Below, piece by piece: positions 7,775-16,833 of a DNA stretch of 42,335 bases. A model generated the notes under the pieces. That model ran no database searches. It worked only from the letters and a program-made list of their open reading frames with translations, and was not told where the DNA came from. The translations under genes were made by a program, and so were the position numbers. The DNA comes from Psychroserpens mesophilus (GTDB taxonomy: Bacteria; Bacteroidota; Bacteroidia; Flavobacteriales; Flavobacteriaceae): positions 1 to 42,335 of the forward strand of contig NZ_JXJP01000032.1 of NCBI RefSeq assembly GCF_000826645.1. Direction: 5' to 3'. The stretch's first letter is position 1, and every line of letters starts with the position of its first letter.

Positions 7775-9712
7775 ATGAAAAATCAAAAACGTGTAGTCAT
7801 AGATTATGTTTCACCACAAATTAATGGAGGTGAATTTTTTATTAAAAGAGTGGTCAATGAAATTGTAAATGTCGATGCACATGTTTTGGTTGATGGTCAT
7901 GATGTCATTGCGGCTTCGGTCTTGTATAAACATGAAAAGGCTAAAACTTGGAATGAAGTTAGAATGCAACTCATTGAAAATGATGAATGGAATGCTTCTT
8001 TTTTGGTTGAAAAACAAGGGTTTTATGCTTACAAAATTGAAGCTTGGGTAGATTATGCTCTAAACTGGCAACATGGAATCGAAAGAAAAATAGACGATCA
8101 TCAACACGTAAAATCTGAACTTTTAGAAGGTGTTCTCTATTTGAAACCACTACTAAAAAAAGCAACCAAAGTAGAACAAGACTATATTACATCTTGCATC
8201 AAAGCTTTTGAAGATGAATCACAATATGACAATGCAGTTCTTGAAGCAAAAAGTGAAAAGTTACATAGCATTTTTGTAAAGTATCCTGAAAAAATTCTGG
8301 CTAATTCTACTCAAGATTTTCAGGTTTATGTCGATCGAAAGAAAGCCAGATTTAGTACTTGGTACGAATTTTTCCCTAGATCGGCTTCAGAAACAGAAGG
8401 TGTTCATGGGACGTTTAAAGATTGTGAACGTTTATTACCTAGAGTGGCTCAAATGGGTTTTGATACGTTATACTTTCCGCCAGTTCATCCCATTGGAGAA
8501 GTGAACAGGAAAGGTAGAAATAACACGACCGAAGCCAAAGAAGGTGATGTTGGTTCAGCCTGGGGAATAGGTTCTAAAGATGGTGGACATAAATCCATTC
8601 ACCCTAAACTAGGAACGGTTGATGATTTTAAAACGCTCATTAAGAAAGCAAAAGACTTAAATATTGAAATTGCAATGGATTATGCTTTGCAAGCTGCTCC
8701 AGATCATCCTTGGGTGACGTCACATCCAGACTGGTTTAAATGGCGACCAGATGGAACAGTACAATATGCAGAAAACCCACCAAAAAAATATCAAGACATT
8801 CTTCCAATTTACTGGGAAAGTAAAGACTACAAAAATCTATGGAACGAGTGTTTAGACACTATGCTGTATTGGGTAGATTGCGGAATAAATGTTTTTAGAG
8901 TTGATAATCCACATACGAAGCCATACTATTTCTGGAATTGGCTGATTTCTGAGGTAAAACAAAAGCATCCCGATGTTATTTTTCTTGCAGAAGCATTTAC
9001 CAGACCCAAAGTCATGCAGCAATTGGCTAAGCAAGGTTATACACAATCTTATACCTATTTCACCTGGCGAAATTCAAAACAGGAGTTTATTGAATACATG
9101 ACTGAATTGACACAGACAGATCAACGTGAATATATGCAGCCAAATTTCTGGCCAAATACACCAGATATCAATCCGTATCACTTACAAGGTGCTAATGAAG
9201 CCATGCATTTGTTGCGTTATGCTTTGGCAGCTACATTAAGTTCTAGTATTGGTATTTACGGTCCAGTGTTTGAGCAAATGATTACGGAAGCTATTCCTGG
9301 TAAAGAGGAATATTATATGTCTGAAAAATTTGAGGTAAAGCATTATGATTGGTTCAAAGAGAATAAACTCACCTTACTCATTTCAAAGATAAATGAGGTC
9401 AGGCATCAAAATGAAGCTCTACAACAAACTAATAACATCAAGTTTTGCCATATTGAAAATGATAATTTGTTGGCATTTTATAAATGGAATCAAGACCGAA
9501 CTAACGAACTTTTAATCATCGTTAGTTTAGATCCTTATTATAAACAACAAGGTACAGTTCAACTTCCTCTTAAAGATTTAGGAATTCATGAAGGCCATCG
9601 ATTAAATATGCAGGACTTGGTGACTGGAAGTAGTTATAACTGGCATCAGGAATGGAATTACGTAGAGTTGCATCCAGCACTTCCTTTTCATATCTTTAAG
9701 ATAAATAAGTAA
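7775..9712 (+). CDS. glgE: Alpha-1,4-glucan:maltose-1-phosphate maltosyltransferase
   Basis: 645 residues, GH13 subfamily 3. It moves maltosyl units from alpha-maltose-1-phosphate onto the non-reducing end of a growing alpha-1,4-glucan. Diagnostic for GlgE rather than other GH13 members are WYEFFPRS at about 197-204, the loop YFPPVHPIGEVNRKGRNN, GSAWGIGSKDGGHKSIHP, and the stretch YAENPPKKYQDILPIYW. The catalytic nucleophile is D377 in FRVDNPHTKP and the acid/base is E406 in LAEAFTRP; their 29-residue spacing equals that of the characterised Streptomyces enzyme (D394, E423). The N-terminal 190 residues are the beta-sandwich dimerisation domain. It is separated from the maltokinase gene by only three bases. 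Confidence 0.96.
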   Translation: MKNQKRVVIDYVSPQINGGEFFIKRVVNEIVNVDAHVLVDGHDVIAASVLYKHEKAKTWNEVRMQLIENDEWNASFLVEKQGFYAYKIEAWVDYALNWQHGIERKIDDHQHVKSELLEGVLYLKPLLKKATKVEQDYITSCIKAFEDESQYDNAVLEAKSEKLHSIFVKYPEKILANSTQDFQVYVDRKKARFSTWYEFFPRSASETEGVHGTFKDCERLLPRVAQMGFDTLYFPPVHPIGEVNRKGRNNTTEAKEGDVGSAWGIGSKDGGHKSIHPKLGTVDDFKTLIKKAKDLNIEIAMDYALQAAPDHPWVTSHPDWFKWRPDGTVQYAENPPKKYQDILPIYWESKDYKNLWNECLDTMLYWVDCGINVFRVDNPHTKPYYFWNWLISEVKQKHPDVIFLAEAFTRPKVMQQLAKQGYTQSYTYFTWRNSKQEFIEYMTELTQTDQREYMQPNFWPNTPDINPYHLQGANEAMHLLRYALAATLSSSIGIYGPVFEQMITEAIPGKEEYYMSEKFEVKHYDWFKENKLTLLISKINEVRHQNEALQQTNNIKFCHIENDNLLAFYKWNQDRTNELLIIVSLDPYYKQQGTVQLPLKDLGIHEGHRLNMQDLVTGSSYNWHQEWNYVELHPALPFHIFKINK

Positions 9713-9715
9713 ACA

Positions 9716-11347
9716 ATGTCTAATAAATCAACTAAAAATTTGAGTTTGCAACCACCTTTCAACTTCAATGATCGATGGGAAGAATTACTTGAAAACAAAG
9801 ATTTTGTAAAGGTTTTTTTGTCAGACGTTTTAGAAGATTATATTAAAAAACAACGCTGGTATGGCGGAAAAGCAAGTAAACTTAAATACATCGAATTAGC
9901 AGAGTATTTTAAAATTCAGCAAAATGAAGAAGTTTACTACGGACTCATTTTAGAGGTGAATTTTGATGAAGCATTTTACCAGCATTATTTCCTCCCAATT
10001 GCATTTGTCTCTGATGAAAATTTCGCCATGGAAAACCGAATTCTTCCGATTAGCATCCAAAATCAGGAAGGATTTATCATTGATGCTATTCATTTGGAAG
10101 CTTTCAGAAAAGTAGTTTTTGAGCGTATTTTAAACGCACTTCCAAAAGATAAAACCAGAGTTAGATATCATAAAAGTGAACTTTTTAAAGATTGCAAATA
10201 TGAGTCATCTCGTTTTATGGGATTGGAGCAAAGTAATACTTCAATCGTTTACAACGAAAAGTATGTTCTAAAGTTTTTTAGAAGAATTTATGCCGACCGA
10301 AATCCAGATTACGAAATGAGTCGTTTCTTATCTGATAAAAAAGATTTTAAAAACACGCCAGCGTATTTGGGAAGTATACAAATTAAAGATAGTGATGATC
10401 TAAATATTACAATTGGATTAATGCAGGAAATGGTCGAAAATCAAGGTGATGCCTGGGAGTTTATGTTGACCGAATTGCACAAAGTCTTTTCTAACCTGGA
10501 ATATAAAAAAATCAACATAAAACAGCTTCCTAAAACTGAAGATTATGGTCGTTTACAAATTACAGATGTGCCTCCTCAAATTATTGATTGGGCTGGATTA
10601 AACTTATTTTTAAAAATTCAAACCTTAGCCAAACGCACTGCTGAAATGCATATTGCGCTTGGAAGTGAATTTGAAGACACAGCGTTTACACCTACGCATT
10701 TTAATGGAGATTATACCGTTTGGTTAAAGAACAGATTGTTGTATCAGTTTCAAAATCGATTAAATGCGATTGAAAATAACTTACATAAACTTGACGGATT
10801 AGCATTAGAACTGGCTAATGAATTTTTAGAGCGCAAAAATGAAATCAGAAAAAAGTTTGTCAACTTCGATTGGACGAAACTTAAAGGCGAACGTATTAGA
10901 GTTCATGGTGATTACCATTTAGGGCAAGTACTCGTTAAAGATGATGATTTTTATATTCTCGATTTTGAAGGTGAACCTGAAAGCACCATTCGCGATCGAA
11001 AAGTGAAGCAACCACCTCTTAAGGATGTTGCTGGAATGTTTAGATCGTTTCACTATGCTATTTATGCCACCATTTTCAATAACATTGAATTATATAAACA
11101 CAGTCAAAATGAATTATTTGAAGCTGGTGAAATCTTATACCAGTATTTAAAAGGTGTCTTTTTAGGCACTTATATTGTCGAAATTCAAAACGCAAACATC
11201 AATATAGGATATCATCAGGAACGTATATTCTTATTAAAATATTCATTGCTTGAAAAAGCAGTTTATGAATTAGGTTACGAACTTAATTCTCGCCCACGTT
11301 GGGCTGTTATTCCCTTAAAAGGAATTTCTAACATTATTAACAATTAA
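9716..11347 (+). CDS. mak: Stand-alone maltokinase (Pep2/Mak type)
   Basis: 543 residues. It phosphorylates maltose with ATP to maltose-1-phosphate, the GlgE donor. The N-terminal cap has KKQRWYGGKASK (R47-K52), the Pep2 signature. The kinase core resembles aminoglycoside phosphotransferases, with VLKFFRRIY carrying the ATP-binding Lys, the catalytic loop RVHGDYHLGQVL with D399, and the metal-binding DFEGEPE with D416. In many bacteria this domain is fused to trehalose synthase TreS; here it is free, and no treS occurs in the window. At 543 residues it is about 90 longer than the mycobacterial free enzyme, the extra lying mainly in the N-terminal half. It sits tightly between glgE (3-base gap) and glgB (3-base gap), so the three form one operon. 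Confidence 0.9.
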   Translation: MSNKSTKNLSLQPPFNFNDRWEELLENKDFVKVFLSDVLEDYIKKQRWYGGKASKLKYIELAEYFKIQQNEEVYYGLILEVNFDEAFYQHYFLPIAFVSDENFAMENRILPISIQNQEGFIIDAIHLEAFRKVVFERILNALPKDKTRVRYHKSELFKDCKYESSRFMGLEQSNTSIVYNEKYVLKFFRRIYADRNPDYEMSRFLSDKKDFKNTPAYLGSIQIKDSDDLNITIGLMQEMVENQGDAWEFMLTELHKVFSNLEYKKINIKQLPKTEDYGRLQITDVPPQIIDWAGLNLFLKIQTLAKRTAEMHIALGSEFEDTAFTPTHFNGDYTVWLKNRLLYQFQNRLNAIENNLHKLDGLALELANEFLERKNEIRKKFVNFDWTKLKGERIRVHGDYHLGQVLVKDDDFYILDFEGEPESTIRDRKVKQPPLKDVAGMFRSFHYAIYATIFNNIELYKHSQNELFEAGEILYQYLKGVFLGTYIVEIQNANINIGYHQERIFLLKYSLLEKAVYELGYELNSRPRWAVIPLKGISNIINN

Positions 11348-11350
11348 CTT

Positions 11351-13261
11351 ATGGCAGAAGTAATAGCACATAGCCTATTTACAGAATTTGATATCAACTT
11401 GTTTAAAGGTGGAAGGCATTACCGATTATACGAAAAGTTTGGTTCACATATGATGACTTTAAATGGAGTAGAAGGAACGTATTTTGCAGTTTGGGCTCCT
11501 AGTGCTAAACATGTGTCTGTGATTGGAGATTTTAACTATTGGGTGGAAGGTGCACATCCTTTACATGTGCGATGGGATTCAAGTGGTATTTGGGAAGGCT
11601 TTATTCCTGGTGCTGGAAAAGGAACAACTTATAAGTATAAAATCCATAGTAACAATAACGATATTAAAACTGAAAAGGCAGATCCATATGCCAGACGATG
11701 TGAGCATCCTCCAAAAACAGCTTCTATAGTTTGGGACGAACCTTATAACTGGAAAGACGATAAATGGATGAAAAAGCGTAAAAAGCACAATGCTTTAGAC
11801 GCACCATTTTCGGTGTATGAAGTCCATTTAGGATCTTGGAAAAAACAGATAGAAGAAAAACGATTTTTGTCTTATGTAGAATTGGCCGATGAATTGGTGG
11901 CCTATGTGAAAGAGATGAATTTTACACATGTAGAGTTAATGCCAATCATGGAATTTCCTTATGATCCAAGTTGGGGCTATCAACTCACAGGTTATTTTGC
12001 GCCTACATCCCGTTTTGGTTATCCTGAAGAATTTAAGCTTCTGGTAGATAAACTACACCAGAATGATATCGGAATCCTTCTAGATTGGGTGCCATCTCAT
12101 TTCCCAGAAGACGCTCACGGACTAGGATTTTTCGACGGAACACATTTATACGAACATCCCGATCCTAAAAAAGGCTATCATAATGACTGGAAAAGTCTCA
12201 TTTTTAATTATGGTCGTAATGAAGTCAAATCGTTTTTAATTAGTAATGCTATTTTCTGGCTAGATCAATACCACGCAGATGGTTTACGTGTTGATGCGGT
12301 AGCTTCTATGTTGTTTTTAGATTATTCAAGAGAAGATGGGCAATGGGAACCTAATATGTTTGGCGGAAGAGAAAATTTAGAAGCGATGTCATTCATGCGA
12401 GAAATGAATGAAGCTGTGTATTCTAGTTTTCCAGATGTGCAAACCATTGCGGAAGAATCAACAGCATTTCCAATGGTTTCAAAACCTACATTTATGGGAG
12501 GATTGGGATTTGGTATGAAATGGATGATGGGTTGGATGCATGATACACTTCAGTATTTCGCTAAAGAACCTATTTACAGAAAACATCATCAAAATGATTT
12601 AACCTTCAGTATGACGTATGCTTTTACTGAAAACTTTATGTTGCCATTAAGTCATGATGAAGTGGTTTACGGAAAAAAATCAATCTTAGGACGAATGCCT
12701 GGAGACGAATGGCAACGTTTTGCAAACTTAAGATCGTTGTATAGTTACATGTTTACACATCCTGGAACCAAATTATTATTCCAAGGCGCAGAATTTGCAC
12801 AAAGTGATGAATGGAATTTTGAAACAAGTTTAGATTGGCATTTGCTGCAATACGAACCTCATAAAGGAATTCAGGAGCTGATCAGAAGTTTGAATACCTT
12901 ATACAAAAAAGAACCTGCATTATACCAAAAACAATTTTCTGGAGATGGCTTTGAATGGATTGATTATAATGATGCCGAAAATTCAACTTTCGTATATATG
13001 CGACATGGCGAACAAGAAAAAGACACTTTAATTGTTGTTTGTAATTTAACACCTGTTCCAAAGGAAACCTTTAAAATAGGCTTACCGAAATCAGGTAAAT
13101 TGAAGGAGGTGTTTAACAGTGATCTTGAAAAATTCTTTGGAACAGGAAAATATTCTAATAAAACTGTTGCAACAACTGAAGCGCCATGGCATTTTAGAGA
13201 TTATTCTATTGAAGCTAAAATTCCGCCATTGGGAGTCGTGATTTTCAAATACATCTCATAG
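11351..13261 (+). CDS. glgB: 1,4-alpha-glucan branching enzyme
   Basis: 636 residues, GH13 subfamily 9 with an N-terminal CBM48 (GTYFAVWAPSAKHVSVIGDF, about 42-61). It cuts alpha-1,4 chains and rejoins them by alpha-1,6 links. Catalytic residues are D315 in GLRVDAVASM and E368 in TIAEESTAFP, 53 apart as in the Escherichia coli enzyme, and the third acid is in LPLSHDEVVYGK. The motif ELMPIMEFPYDPSWGYQ is typical of GlgB. It lacks the extra N1 domain of the 730-residue enterobacterial type. It ends the glgE-mak-glgB run and is followed by a 178-base gap with no clear terminator. Confidence 0.96.
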   Translation: MAEVIAHSLFTEFDINLFKGGRHYRLYEKFGSHMMTLNGVEGTYFAVWAPSAKHVSVIGDFNYWVEGAHPLHVRWDSSGIWEGFIPGAGKGTTYKYKIHSNNNDIKTEKADPYARRCEHPPKTASIVWDEPYNWKDDKWMKKRKKHNALDAPFSVYEVHLGSWKKQIEEKRFLSYVELADELVAYVKEMNFTHVELMPIMEFPYDPSWGYQLTGYFAPTSRFGYPEEFKLLVDKLHQNDIGILLDWVPSHFPEDAHGLGFFDGTHLYEHPDPKKGYHNDWKSLIFNYGRNEVKSFLISNAIFWLDQYHADGLRVDAVASMLFLDYSREDGQWEPNMFGGRENLEAMSFMREMNEAVYSSFPDVQTIAEESTAFPMVSKPTFMGGLGFGMKWMMGWMHDTLQYFAKEPIYRKHHQNDLTFSMTYAFTENFMLPLSHDEVVYGKKSILGRMPGDEWQRFANLRSLYSYMFTHPGTKLLFQGAEFAQSDEWNFETSLDWHLLQYEPHKGIQELIRSLNTLYKKEPALYQKQFSGDGFEWIDYNDAENSTFVYMRHGEQEKDTLIVVCNLTPVPKETFKIGLPKSGKLKEVFNSDLEKFFGTGKYSNKTVATTEAPWHFRDYSIEAKIPPLGVVIFKYIS

Positions 13262-13340
13262 TTACATTGATGTCCTAAACATTAGGGAATTCAGAATTGA
13301 AGCCTCGTAAAATTTTTGTTTTATCAAAATGTCAGACCGA

Positions 13341-13360
13341 AATCGTTGTAGTTAATAATT
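13341..13360 (+). promoter_or_regulatory. Shared motif A, second copy, before the GH31 gene
   Basis: AATCGTTGTAGTTAATAATT differs from 7672-7691 at only two positions. It is 79 bases upstream of the GH31 ATG. A partial direct repeat, CGTTACAATT, follows at 13361-13370. The strand is nominal. Confidence 0.4.
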
Positions 13361-13439
13361 CGTTACAATTAGCGCATAGCATTCTTTTTTACGTCCTGAT
13401 TTTTCCGTTTTTTTACGTTTATTATTTTAAAATCAAGCT

Positions 13440-15845
13440 ATGATTATAAATACCGAATTAGAACAAAAAGGAAATCTGTTTCCTTCAAATATAATTGCTT
13501 TTAAAAAGGATGTCGATACCTTATATTTTTCCACAGATAACGATGTTGTTTTACAATTAACCGTATTGAGAGATAGCGTTCTTCGTTTTAGATATACAAC
13601 CACAGGTACATTTGACAAAGATTTTTCCTATGCCATAACAAAATATGCAAGTACGGGCTATAATCAACTCACTATTGAAGAAGATGAAATAAATTATATA
13701 ATTACAACTTCAAAATTGATTTGTCATATCGCAAAAGAGGATTTAAAAGTATCCTTATATGATGCAAAAGACAATGAATTAATCAATCAGGATGAAGCCG
13801 GTTTTCACTGGGAAGAGAGTTATGAGTTTGGAGGTAATATTGTAAAAATGAGTAAAGCATCTCATGATGGTGAAAGTTATTATGGTTTAGGTGATAAACC
13901 GAATCATTTAAACATGAAAGGGAAACGCTATCAAAACTGGGTCACAGATTCTTATGCCTACGGAAAAGATACAGATCCTATTTATAAAGCTATTCCGTTT
14001 TATACTGGACTCCACAATAAAAAAGCTTATGGGATTTTCTTCGATAATACCTTTAGAAGTTATTTCGATTTTTCTCACGAAAGACGAAACGTTACAAGTT
14101 TCTGGGCAGATGGAGGCGAAATGAATTACTATTTCATTTATGGTCCGCAAATGCAGGATGTCATTGAAAGCTACACAGATCTTACAGGAAAACCTCATCA
14201 GTTACCACCACTTTGGGCATTAGGTTATCATCAGTGTAAATGGAGTTATTATCCTGAAAGTAAAGTTAAAGAAATCACATCGACCTTCCGGAAATTAAGA
14301 ATTCCATGCGATGCAATTTATCTGGATATTGATTATATGGATGGTTTCAGATGCTTTACATGGAACAAAGAGTACTTTCCTGATCCTAAGCGAATGGTGA
14401 AAGAATTGGCAGATGACGGATTTAAAACTGTTGCTATCATTGATCCAGGAATAAAAATTGACAAGGATTATTCTGTGTTTAGAGAAGCTTTAGAAAAAGA
14501 CTATTTCTGTAAACGAGCAGATGGTCCGTACATGAAAGGAAAAGTTTGGCCTGGAGAATGTTATTTCCCAGATTTTACAAATCCGGAAGTTAGAGAATGG
14601 TGGTCTGGCTTATTTCAAGAACTCATTGAAGATATTGGCATTAAAGGAGTATGGAATGATATGAACGAACCTGCAGTGATGGAAGTTCCTAATAAAACCT
14701 TTCCTGATGATGTAAGACATAATTATGAAGGTAACTATTGCAGCCACAGAAAGGCTCATAATGTCTATGGAATGCAAATGGCTAGGGCTACCTATCAAGG
14801 CTTAAAGAAATACGCATATCCAAAACGTCCTTTTGTGATCACAAGAGCGGCCTATTCTGGAACACAACGATATACATCGACATGGACAGGCGATAATGTA
14901 GCAACTTGGGAACATCTGTGGATAGCAAATGTACAGGCGCAACGTATGGCAATGTCTGGTTTTAGCTTTGCAGGTAGTGATATTGGTGGTTTTGCTGAAC
15001 AGCCTCAAGGCGAATTATTTACGAGATGGATTCAGTTAGGTGTATTCCACCCATTTTGTCGCGTACATTCTTCTGGAGATCACGGCGACCAGGAACCATG
15101 GGCTTTTGATGAAGATGTAACTGATATCGTTAGGAAATTTATTGAACTACGTTACCAGTTATTACCTTATTTATACACAGCGTTCTGGCATCATGTTGAT
15201 CAAGGCAGGCCAATTTTAAAATCTTTGGTGCTCTATGATCAAGAAGATGTGCATACACATTACAGAACTGATGAATTTATCTTTGGAGAAAGCATTTTGG
15301 TTTGTCCTATTCTGGAACAAAATGCCAGAGGTAGACGCATGTATATTCCTCGTGGGAACTGGTATAATTATTGGACAAACGAAAAGGTTAAAGGAGGAAA
15401 AGAATTATGGGTGGATGCCGACATTGAAAGTATGCCAATTTTCATTAAAGAAGGTGCTATTATTCCTAAATATCCTATTCAGCAGTATGTGGACGAACTT
15501 GATATCGATGAAGTGTTTTTAGATGTGTATTTCAAACAAGGTAAACAGGTGTCAACCTTATTTGATGATGCAGAAGACGGCTACGATTACACGAAAGGGC
15601 GTTACAGCTTGCGTACTTTTAAATTAAGTGGTAAAGAAAATGCATTAATCATTCAGCAACACAAAGAAGGAAAGTACACGACTAAGTACAAAACTTTTAA
15701 TTTGAAAATTTATGGTTTACCTTTTGAAGTGAAAGAAATTCAGCTAGATAATGAAGTCATTGCTATTAGCAGACTAATTGTTGATGAGTATTCAAATATC
15801 ATTATTGATAAAGATTTTTCAGAACTTCATATCATAGGAAAATAA
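13440..15845 (+). CDS. GH31 alpha-glucosidase
   Basis: 801 residues with no signal peptide, so it is probably cytoplasmic. GH31 retaining alpha-glucosidases release glucose from the non-reducing ends of alpha-glucans. An N-terminal beta-sandwich (about 20-240, with YYGLGDKPNHLNMKG) precedes the barrel. The nucleophile is D407 in GVWNDMNEPAVM and the acid/base is D485 in STWTGDNVATWEHL. RPFVITRAAYSGTQRY, GFSFAGSDIGGF and FHPFCRVHSSGDH complete the active site. The C-terminal beta domains cover about 640-801. Its place after glgB suggests turnover or trimming of the glucan made by the cluster. It probably has its own promoter, given the 178-base gap and the shared motif there; TACGTTTA at 13414-13421 is a weak -7 candidate. 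Confidence 0.94.
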   Translation: MIINTELEQKGNLFPSNIIAFKKDVDTLYFSTDNDVVLQLTVLRDSVLRFRYTTTGTFDKDFSYAITKYASTGYNQLTIEEDEINYIITTSKLICHIAKEDLKVSLYDAKDNELINQDEAGFHWEESYEFGGNIVKMSKASHDGESYYGLGDKPNHLNMKGKRYQNWVTDSYAYGKDTDPIYKAIPFYTGLHNKKAYGIFFDNTFRSYFDFSHERRNVTSFWADGGEMNYYFIYGPQMQDVIESYTDLTGKPHQLPPLWALGYHQCKWSYYPESKVKEITSTFRKLRIPCDAIYLDIDYMDGFRCFTWNKEYFPDPKRMVKELADDGFKTVAIIDPGIKIDKDYSVFREALEKDYFCKRADGPYMKGKVWPGECYFPDFTNPEVREWWSGLFQELIEDIGIKGVWNDMNEPAVMEVPNKTFPDDVRHNYEGNYCSHRKAHNVYGMQMARATYQGLKKYAYPKRPFVITRAAYSGTQRYTSTWTGDNVATWEHLWIANVQAQRMAMSGFSFAGSDIGGFAEQPQGELFTRWIQLGVFHPFCRVHSSGDHGDQEPWAFDEDVTDIVRKFIELRYQLLPYLYTAFWHHVDQGRPILKSLVLYDQEDVHTHYRTDEFIFGESILVCPILEQNARGRRMYIPRGNWYNYWTNEKVKGGKELWVDADIESMPIFIKEGAIIPKYPIQQYVDELDIDEVFLDVYFKQGKQVSTLFDDAEDGYDYTKGRYSLRTFKLSGKENALIIQQHKEGKYTTKYKTFNLKIYGLPFEVKEIQLDNEVIAISRLIVDEYSNIIIDKDFSELHIIGK

Positions 15846-15942
15846 TAAGTTATAGTAATTGTGACATTTTTATATCTGTATGTGTCAAACAATACGGTAC
15901 GAATTTTGTAAATTTAGCTTATAATATTAAAATCCATTAACA

Positions 15943-16773
15943 ATGAAATTTAAAAACACTATAGTAGCCTGTGGAACTTTAATTGTGTTCTTATCTTGTG
16001 CTACAAATCCATTTACCGGAAATAAAACACTTGCTTTTGTATCTAACGATTCGTTATTCCCATCAGCATTTGCACAATACGATCAGTTTTTAACCGAAAA
16101 CAAAGTCGTTACTGGAACCTCTGATGCAGATATGATTAAACGCGTCGGACAACGCATTGCGGTTGCTGCTGAACGTTGGTTAAATGCAAATGGGCATCAA
16201 GGTTACTTAGATGATTACAAATGGGAATATAATCTCGTAGAAGATAAAACAGTAAACGCTTGGTGTATGCCTGGAGGGAAGATTGTGTTTTATACAGGCA
16301 TCTTACCAATAGCTCAAAATGAAACAGGGATTGCTGCTATTATGGGTCACGAGGTTGCGCATGCTCTTGCTAATCACGGACAACAGCGTATGAGTGCAGC
16401 TTATATACAACAAGGTCTTGCAATAGCAGGAAATGTTGCGATTAAAGATGAACAAACCAGAGGAATCTTTAATCAGTCTTATGGTATTGGTTCTAATGTT
16501 TTAGGAATGTTACCATTTAGTCGAAGCCATGAAACGCAAGCTGATGAAATCGGTTTAACCTTAATGGCTATAGCTGGCTACAATCCAGATGAAGCTGCCG
16601 AACTTTGGAAACGAATGAAAGCAAACAGTGGAGGACAAGCACCACCTGAGTTCTTGAGTACACACCCTTCTAATGATACGCGAATTTCTAACTTACAAAG
16701 TTGGGCACCAAAAGCTAAGGCTGAAGCTAAAAAGTTTGGGATAACTTCTTTTAGACCATTAGGGGAGTTTTAA
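15943..16773 (+). CDS. M48-family metallopeptidase lipoprotein
   Basis: 276 residues. A lipoprotein signal ends FLSC, with C19 the likely lipidated residue, followed by the conserved TNPFTGNKTLAFVS of this family. The gluzincin motif HEVAH (H136, E137, H140) is inside MGHEVAHALANHGQQRMS, and the third zinc ligand lies in HETQADEIGLTLMA. This matches the LoiP/BepA-like periplasmic M48 peptidases, which degrade or help assemble outer-membrane proteins. There is no TPR domain, so it is the short LoiP-like form. It is 97 bases after the GH31 gene and is ended by a strong terminator, so it is probably not functionally tied to the glucan genes. Confidence 0.92.
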   Translation: MKFKNTIVACGTLIVFLSCATNPFTGNKTLAFVSNDSLFPSAFAQYDQFLTENKVVTGTSDADMIKRVGQRIAVAAERWLNANGHQGYLDDYKWEYNLVEDKTVNAWCMPGGKIVFYTGILPIAQNETGIAAIMGHEVAHALANHGQQRMSAAYIQQGLAIAGNVAIKDEQTRGIFNQSYGIGSNVLGMLPFSRSHETQADEIGLTLMAIAGYNPDEAAELWKRMKANSGGQAPPEFLSTHPSNDTRISNLQSWAPKAKAEAKKFGITSFRPLGEF

Positions 16774-16804
16774 TATCTAGTTCTTAAAAAATATCTTATT
16801 TTAG

Positions 16805-16833
16805 AAGCTGCTTACTTAAAAGCAGCTTTTTTT
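16805..16833 (+). terminator. Rho-independent terminator directly before the MFS start codon
   Basis: AAGCTGCT at 16805-16812 pairs with AGCAGCTT at 16821-16828, and the T run reaches 16830 or so, three to four bases before the ATG at 16834. It ends the M48 transcript but also occupies the whole space where a leader for the next gene would be. Confidence 0.85.
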
